Assembly (NCBI GenBank): GCA_944386395.1 | Contig: CALXAZ010000012.1 | Coordinates: 1 to 9,037, forward strand | DNA length: 9,037 bases | Direction of reading: 5' to 3' | DNA from: an uncultured Clostridia bacterium | Lineage (GTDB): Bacteria; Bacillota; Clostridia; Oscillospirales; JAAYOS01 | Part shown: positions 7,271 to 9,037 of the stretch, one piece after another | Layout: each line of letters opens with the position of its first letter | Numbering within the stretch: the stretch's first letter is position 1 | Translations under genes and position numbers: made by a program | The notes under the pieces: model-generated | Told to the model about the DNA's origin: nothing | What the model saw: only the letters and a program-made list of their open reading frames with translations | Database searches by the model: none

Positions 7271-8050
7271 ATGGTTCTGACGGCAAATATTGGAAACAAT
7301 ATAATAGCCCTTGCTGTGTATGACAGTGAGGGGAAAAAACTTGTAAATACCTCTATTGCCTCCGACACAAAAATGACGGCAGATCAGTGTGCTGCGGAGA
7401 TTCTCAAGGTATTTGAGCTGTACCGGCTAGAGTTGACAGAAGTGAAAGGCGCTATAATTTCTTCTGTTGTGCCTCAGCTGACTGAGACAGTGTCCTCGGC
7501 GATAAAGCATATAGCCGGAAGGACACCAATGCAGATAGGACCTGGTATAAAAACGGGTCTTAACATAAGGATAGACGATCCGGCGGAGCTTGGCGGAGAT
7601 ATTGTTTCATATTCTGTCGCTGCGGTAAAAAAATATACCTGTCCGCTTATTATCGTGGATATGGGCACTGCTATAACCGTCTCTGCAATAGACAGGGGTG
7701 AGACCTACCAGGGATGCGCGATATATCCCGGGATGAACCTTGCTTTTGATGCGCTGGCAGCTGGGGCTGCTCTGTTGCCTCATATCCCGCTTTTGGGCGC
7801 AGAAAAAGCAATAGGCAAAAATTCTATGGATGCGATGCGTTCAGGACTGTGTTTTGGCACTGCGGCGCTCATAGACGGTCTTATAGATAAGATGGAGGCT
7901 GAGATTGGAAAAGCAACAGTGATTATAACTGGGCAGTATGACAAGGGGATACTTGATAACTGCCAGCGCGAGATGGTGTATGACGCAGGTTTGCTTACCG
8001 ATGGATTATACGAGATATATGTGAAAAACACACAAAGAAAAAATAAATAA
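7271..8050 (+). CDS. coaX: Type III pantothenate kinase homologue (CoaX-like), divergent active site
   Basis: A 259-residue protein of the ASKHA fold, matching CoaX in length and along its whole course. CoaX phosphorylates pantothenate, the first step of coenzyme A synthesis. Conserved blocks are ISSVVPQL (63-70), GPGIKTGLNIR (90-100), IIVDMGTAIT (127-136, with the family's catalytic aspartate position D130), GCAIYPGM (148-155), AALLPHI (166-172) and IGKNSMDAMRSG (181-192). Several positions differ from the usual pattern. The N-terminal DxGNTN motif reads NIGNN (Asn6 for Asp), GADR reads GGDI (Arg replaced by Ile111), and the late ATGG reads ITGQ. It may be a clade variant still active, or a paralogue with altered activity. 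Start ATG 7271 has AAAGG 10 nt upstream; a longer frame from 7205 would overlap asnS and match no CoaX N-terminus. The following ECF component suggests a shared role in pantothenate use. Confidence 0.85.
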   Translation: MVLTANIGNNIIALAVYDSEGKKLVNTSIASDTKMTADQCAAEILKVFELYRLELTEVKGAIISSVVPQLTETVSSAIKHIAGRTPMQIGPGIKTGLNIRIDDPAELGGDIVSYSVAAVKKYTCPLIIVDMGTAITVSAIDRGETYQGCAIYPGMNLAFDALAAGAALLPHIPLLGAEKAIGKNSMDAMRSGLCFGTAALIDGLIDKMEAEIGKATVIITGQYDKGILDNCQREMVYDAGLLTDGLYEIYVKNTQRKNK

Positions 8051-8052
8051 GC

Positions 8053-8089
8053 TAAAGAAATTCGGCGCGAACAGCGCCGAATTTCTTTA
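8053..8089 (+). terminator. Strong terminator hairpin after the coaX-like gene
   Basis: A perfect 16-bp stem (8053-8068 with 8074-8089) closes the five-base loop GAACA, starting 2 bp after the stop codon. The core is GC-rich (TTCGGCGC/GCGCCGAA), flanked by A-rich and T-rich arms that form part of the stem. Because the arms mirror each other it could work on either strand. It ends the asnS-coaX unit. Confidence 0.85.
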
Positions 8090-8097
8090 AATTCAGG

Positions 8098-8125
8098 TTG
8101 TATCCGAAAACAAAAATAGTATAAT
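8098..8125 (+). promoter_or_regulatory. Promoter of the ECF S-component gene
   Basis: TTGTAT (8098-8103) and a perfect TATAAT (8120-8125) are spaced by 16 bp. Transcription would begin near 8132, leaving a leader of about 67 nt that ends in AGGAGGT (8184-8190) ahead of the ATG at 8199. The leader holds only a tiny GGAT/ATCC stem and matches no riboswitch class I can recall. Confidence 0.55.
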
Positions 8126-8198
8126 AGAGACGGATGAGAATCCAAATAATGCGTGGTACTTTCTATAGTTGAAAGACTGCAGCAGGAGGTAATTTAAT

Positions 8199-8798
8199 AT
8201 GGCAAACACAAACAAGAAGCTGCGCACAATGGTTGAACTGGCACTTTTGATGGCAGTGGTGCTACTGATGGCGTACACACCACTTGGATACCTAAAGGTG
8301 GGCGCTATGTCGATCACATTTATTGGAATTCCGGTTGCAGTAGGGGCTATTGTGCTGGGACCGGCAGCGGGTTCATTTCTCGGTCTAATCTTTGGGCTTA
8401 CATCGTTTGGACAATGCTTTGGTGCAGACGCGTTTGGGGTCGCGCTTATGGCAATAAGCCCTGTAAAGATCTTTATCATGTGTGTTGTGCCTCGTGTACT
8501 TATGGGTGCTGGAGCGGGATGGATATTCCGCGGGATATCCAAGATTGACAAGACTAAGGTTGTAAGCTATGCGATAGCTAGCCTTTGCACAGCACTGTTG
8601 AACACTCTGCTATTTACTTCAGCACTTATGCTTCTCTTTGGCAACACAGAAGTTGTTATGAATCTGCGTGGTGAGAGCCAGATTATACCGTTTATTATTG
8701 GGTTTATAGGGGTTAACGGTGTAGTCGAAGCGATAAGCTGCGGCGTTCTTGGTGGGGCTATAAGCAAGGCACTGGCTGTTTTTGTGAATAAAAAGTAA
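8199..8798 (+). CDS. ECF transporter S component, probably for pantothenate or a related vitamin
   Basis: A 199-residue, very hydrophobic protein with about six membrane helices, the size and topology of the substrate-binding S subunit of energy-coupling-factor importers. The stretch FIGIPVAVGAIVLGPAAGSF (41-60), continuing LGLIFGLTS (61-69), is characteristic of the S-component family that includes PanT (PF12822-like, judged by eye). The first helix carries an AxxxA pattern (A15-A19), of the kind S components use to dock on the shared EcfT subunit. EcfA, EcfA' and EcfT are not in the window and must come from elsewhere, as in group II ECF systems. Substrate is inferred only from the CoaX homologue just upstream; niacin, folate or others remain possible. 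A full AGGAGGT site lies 8 nt before the ATG. It has its own promoter, and the upstream terminator separates it from coaX. Confidence 0.82.
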   Translation: MANTNKKLRTMVELALLMAVVLLMAYTPLGYLKVGAMSITFIGIPVAVGAIVLGPAAGSFLGLIFGLTSFGQCFGADAFGVALMAISPVKIFIMCVVPRVLMGAGAGWIFRGISKIDKTKVVSYAIASLCTALLNTLLFTSALMLLFGNTEVVMNLRGESQIIPFIIGFIGVNGVVEAISCGVLGGAISKALAVFVNKK

Positions 8799-8809
8799 CT
8801 GCTGTAAGT

Positions 8810-8849
8810 AAAAAAAAGAGGGAAGCCCGCCATAAAACGACGGGCTTCC
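8810..8849 (-). terminator. Rho-independent terminator oriented to the minus strand
   Basis: A 9-bp stem (8821-8829 with 8841-8849, GGAAGCCCG/CGGGCTTCC) has a loop of 11 bases. Read on the minus strand, CTC and then eight T follow directly (8820-8810): a textbook terminator. On the plus strand the hairpin is followed by A, so it is a poor terminator for the ECF gene. No minus-strand gene is visible to its right in the window. Confidence 0.6.
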
Positions 8850-8879
8850 AAAAAATTTAAAATAAAAGTAAATTTTGTA

Positions 8880-8909
8880 TTGACAAAACATATAGATTGT
8901 TGCTATAAT
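8880..8909 (+). promoter_or_regulatory. Consensus promoter of the tRNA cluster
   Basis: Perfect TTGACA (8880-8885) and perfect TATAAT (8904-8909) are spaced by 18 bp, as expected for a strongly expressed stable-RNA operon. Transcription would begin near 8916, about 25 nt before the first tRNA. The short leader can form a 5-bp stem (8917-8921 with 8930-8934). Confidence 0.8.
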
Positions 8910-8940
8910 AAAATCCGTCGCACGGCAGAGCGACAGATGA

Positions 8941-9016
8941 GGGAGCATAGCTCAGCTGGGAGAGCACCTGCCTTACAAGCAGGGGGTCACAGGTTCGAGC
9001 CCTGTTGTTCCCACCA
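8941..9016 (+). tRNA. tRNA-Val (anticodon UAC)
   Basis: A full 76-nt cloverleaf. The acceptor GGGAGCA pairs with TGTTCCC (one G-T pair). The D arm is GCTC/GAGC and the anticodon stem CCTGC/GCAGG has loop CTTACAA, giving anticodon TAC (8974-8976), which reads valine GUA and related codons. The T arm ACAGG-TTCGAGC-CCTGT is intact, and CCA is encoded in the DNA (9014-9016). It is the first gene of a cluster driven by the promoter just upstream. Confidence 0.97.
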
Positions 9017-9021
9017 GAGCT

Positions 9022-9037
9022 GGCCCGGTAGTTCAGT
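9022..9037 (+). tRNA. Second tRNA, 5' end only, probably tRNA-Asp
   Basis: Five bases after the tRNA-Val, GGCCCGGTAGTTCAGT has the layout of a tRNA start: seven-base acceptor strand, TA, GTTC D-stem and the AGT of the D loop. The window ends before the anticodon. The resemblance to clostridial tRNA-Asp is from memory and is tentative. Confidence 0.6.

Noticed and set aside
8102..8135. Short inverted repeat ATCCG/CGGAT flanking the -10 box of the ECF promoter
   Set aside because: Only 5 bp per arm with a wide gap in an AT-rich region; likely chance, though an operator cannot be excluded.
8131..8198. Possible vitamin riboswitch in the leader of the ECF S-component gene
   Set aside because: The leader is only about 67 nt with a 4-bp stem, shows no known aptamer core and nothing complementary to the AGGAGGT site.
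8093..8551. 152-residue minus-strand open frame over the ECF gene
   Set aside because: Antisense shadow of a well-supported membrane protein gene, covering its promoter and ribosome binding site, with low-complexity composition and no recognisable domain.

Overview
The window looks like a stretch of chromosome from a low-to-moderate GC Firmicute, probably of class Clostridia. The support is: strong AGGAGG-type ribosome binding sites, consensus sigma-A promoters, many ATA isoleucine codons, a tRNA gene with its CCA encoded, an ECF-type vitamin transporter component, a CoaX-type pantothenate kinase, and a heterodimeric ABC exporter beside an OmpR-type two-component system. Nothing points to a phage, plasmid or insertion sequence. 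I saw no transposase, integrase or CRISPR array.

Layout. Positions 1-2089, minus strand: an ABC exporter operon of two half-transporters with a 4-bp ATGA overlap. The second subunit runs off the left edge. Positions 2090-2275: a divergent control region with one promoter facing each way and an 11-bp tandem direct repeat touching the -35 box of the exporter promoter. Positions 2276-4046, plus strand: an OmpR-family response regulator and a HAMP-type sensor kinase, overlapping by 8 bp. Positions 4047-4214: a short gap with a possible decayed reading frame and a promoter. Positions 4215-5693: a MATE multidrug efflux protein followed by a strong terminator. Positions 5860-8050: asparaginyl-tRNA synthetase, then a divergent type III pantothenate kinase homologue 19 bp later, then a 16-bp-stem terminator. 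Positions 8199-8798: an ECF transporter substrate-binding (S) component. Positions 8941-9037: the start of a tRNA cluster, with tRNA-Val(UAC) and the 5' end of a second tRNA, probably Asp.

How the parts fit. The left half reads as an envelope-stress or drug-response island. The sensor kinase and regulator probably control the divergent heterodimeric exporter, and a MATE pump lies alongside. The right half combines translation (asnS, tRNAs) with coenzyme A precursor supply. The S component probably imports pantothenate or a related vitamin, and the CoaX homologue would phosphorylate it if it is still an active kinase. I do not see a wholly new system. The most useful leads are the direct-repeat operator candidate, the altered active-site motifs of the CoaX homologue beside the ECF component, and a terminator pointing the 'wrong' way before the tRNA cluster.
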